Source: an uncultured Eubacterium sp.
GTDB lineage: Bacteria; Bacillota; Clostridia; Lachnospirales; Lachnospiraceae
DNA length: 6,163 bases
Assembly: GCA_905236295.1 (NCBI GenBank)
Contig: CAJOQF010000305.1
Location: 1-6,163 of the forward strand
Direction of reading: 5' to 3'
In this document: positions 5,717 through 6,163 of the stretch, in pieces
Numbering within the stretch: the first letter of the stretch is position 1
Layout: each line of letters begins with the position of its first letter
The notes under the pieces: generated by a model
Seen by the model: the letters and a program-made list of their open reading frames with translations, nothing else
What the model was told of the DNA's origin: nothing
Database searches by the model: none
Translations under genes and position numbers: made by a program

Positions 5717-6163
5717 ATGGCGACTCAAAACAGAAAGCTTCCCATAGGAATGCAGGACTTTGAAGACATTAGAAAAAATGGATATCTGTATGTAGATAAG
5801 ACGGAGTACATTTATAAGCTGGTAAATAATGGTAAGCCGTATTTTTTGAGCAGACCCAGGCGTTTTGGAAAGAGTCTGTTTTTATCTACATTAAGGGCAT
5901 ATTTTGAAGGTAAAAAGGAGCTTTTTGCCGGGTTGAAGATAGAGGAACTTGAAAATGAGAGCCCGAATCCCTGGCAGAATTATCCGGTGTTTTATTTTGA
6001 TTTTAACAAGAAGAATTTTAGGGAAAAGACAGCGTTTGAGGAGGTGCTGAAAGCACATCTGACTGACTGGGAGCAGATCTACGGAGACGAGTTTAAGGAC
6101 AAACCCTTAGAGGAGAGATTTCAGCGGCTGATCGAAAAAGCCTACAATACATCCGGTAAGGGG
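5717..6163 (+). CDS. AAA-ATPase-like protein (PF09820-type, usually with a C-terminal PD-(D/E)XK nuclease-like domain), N-terminal part (3' end outside window)
   Basis: 149 codons run off the window. ATG 5717 follows GAGGAG at 5708-5713, a good but close ribosome site, and the protein starts like others of the family: KLPIGMQDFEDIRKNGYLYV. YVDKTEYIYKLV follows. The Walker-A-like loop is PRRFGKSLFLS (G51-K52-S53). Next come AYFEGKKELFAGLKI and the NPWQNYPVFYFDF strand. Known full-length members are ~500-600 residues and commonly end in a PDDEXK_9-like nuclease-fold domain; that part is outside this window. The family is abundant and multi-copy in Lachnospiraceae and Bacteroidetes, with no settled function. 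The upstream HTH segment is in the same frame with no stop, so a longer fused start at 5468 is possible. The internal promoter and ribosome site favour the 5717 start. Confidence 0.85.
   Translation, partial: MATQNRKLPIGMQDFEDIRKNGYLYVDKTEYIYKLVNNGKPYFLSRPRRFGKSLFLSTLRAYFEGKKELFAGLKIEELENESPNPWQNYPVFYFDFNKKNFREKTAFEEVLKAHLTDWEQIYGDEFKDKPLEERFQRLIEKAYNTSGKG

Overview
The window looks like a chromosomal segment of a Gram-positive anaerobe of the class Clostridia, most likely family Lachnospiraceae (Butyrivibrio/Roseburia/Blautia-like). This rests on the style of the encoded proteins (MetQ/MetI, a copper ATPase fused to a C-terminal metal-binding domain, AAA-ATPase-like proteins), strong AGGAGG-type ribosome sites and AT-rich consensus promoters. 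It is a judgement from recognition, not from a database search. All genes read on the + strand.

Region 1 (1-1597) is the tail of a methionine/amino-acid ABC importer operon: the 3' end of metQ, then metI, then an aspartate/glutamate-racemase-family gene. It appears to carry two deletion scars. metQ runs straight into metI, which lacks its first ~18 residues, and no metN lies between or after them. The racemase gene loses an internal segment, including the expected second catalytic cysteine region, and its true C-terminus survives in another frame (1520-1597).

Region 2 (1598-4304) is a copper-homeostasis unit. A near-consensus promoter (1683-1711) is followed by a dyad over the start point and a leader hairpin, then an 840-codon Cu(I)-exporting P1B-ATPase (copA). 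The last 80 codons of copA form a CopZ-like metal-binding domain. That domain is preceded, in frame and inside copA, by a perfect Shine-Dalgarno sequence and ATG, so a free copper chaperone could be made from the same message.

Region 3 (4305-6163) is more AT-rich and looks accessory. A strong promoter (4310-4338) starts just after the copA stop codon. It leads into seven 9-bp repeats (ACCAGTAAA/AGTAGTAAA) spaced strictly 19, 10, 19, 10, 19, 10 bp, a 29-bp higher-order period that ends at the ribosome site of an ATPase gene (4434-5471). The ATPase stop overlaps a TTG codon (TTGA) opening a HipB/XRE-like helix-turn-helix segment. That segment stays in frame, with no stop, into an AAA-ATPase-like protein (5717 to the window end). 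A near-consensus promoter inside the HTH segment could drive the last gene on its own. The repeat-led ATPase-HTH-ATPase cassette is the least explained part of the window.
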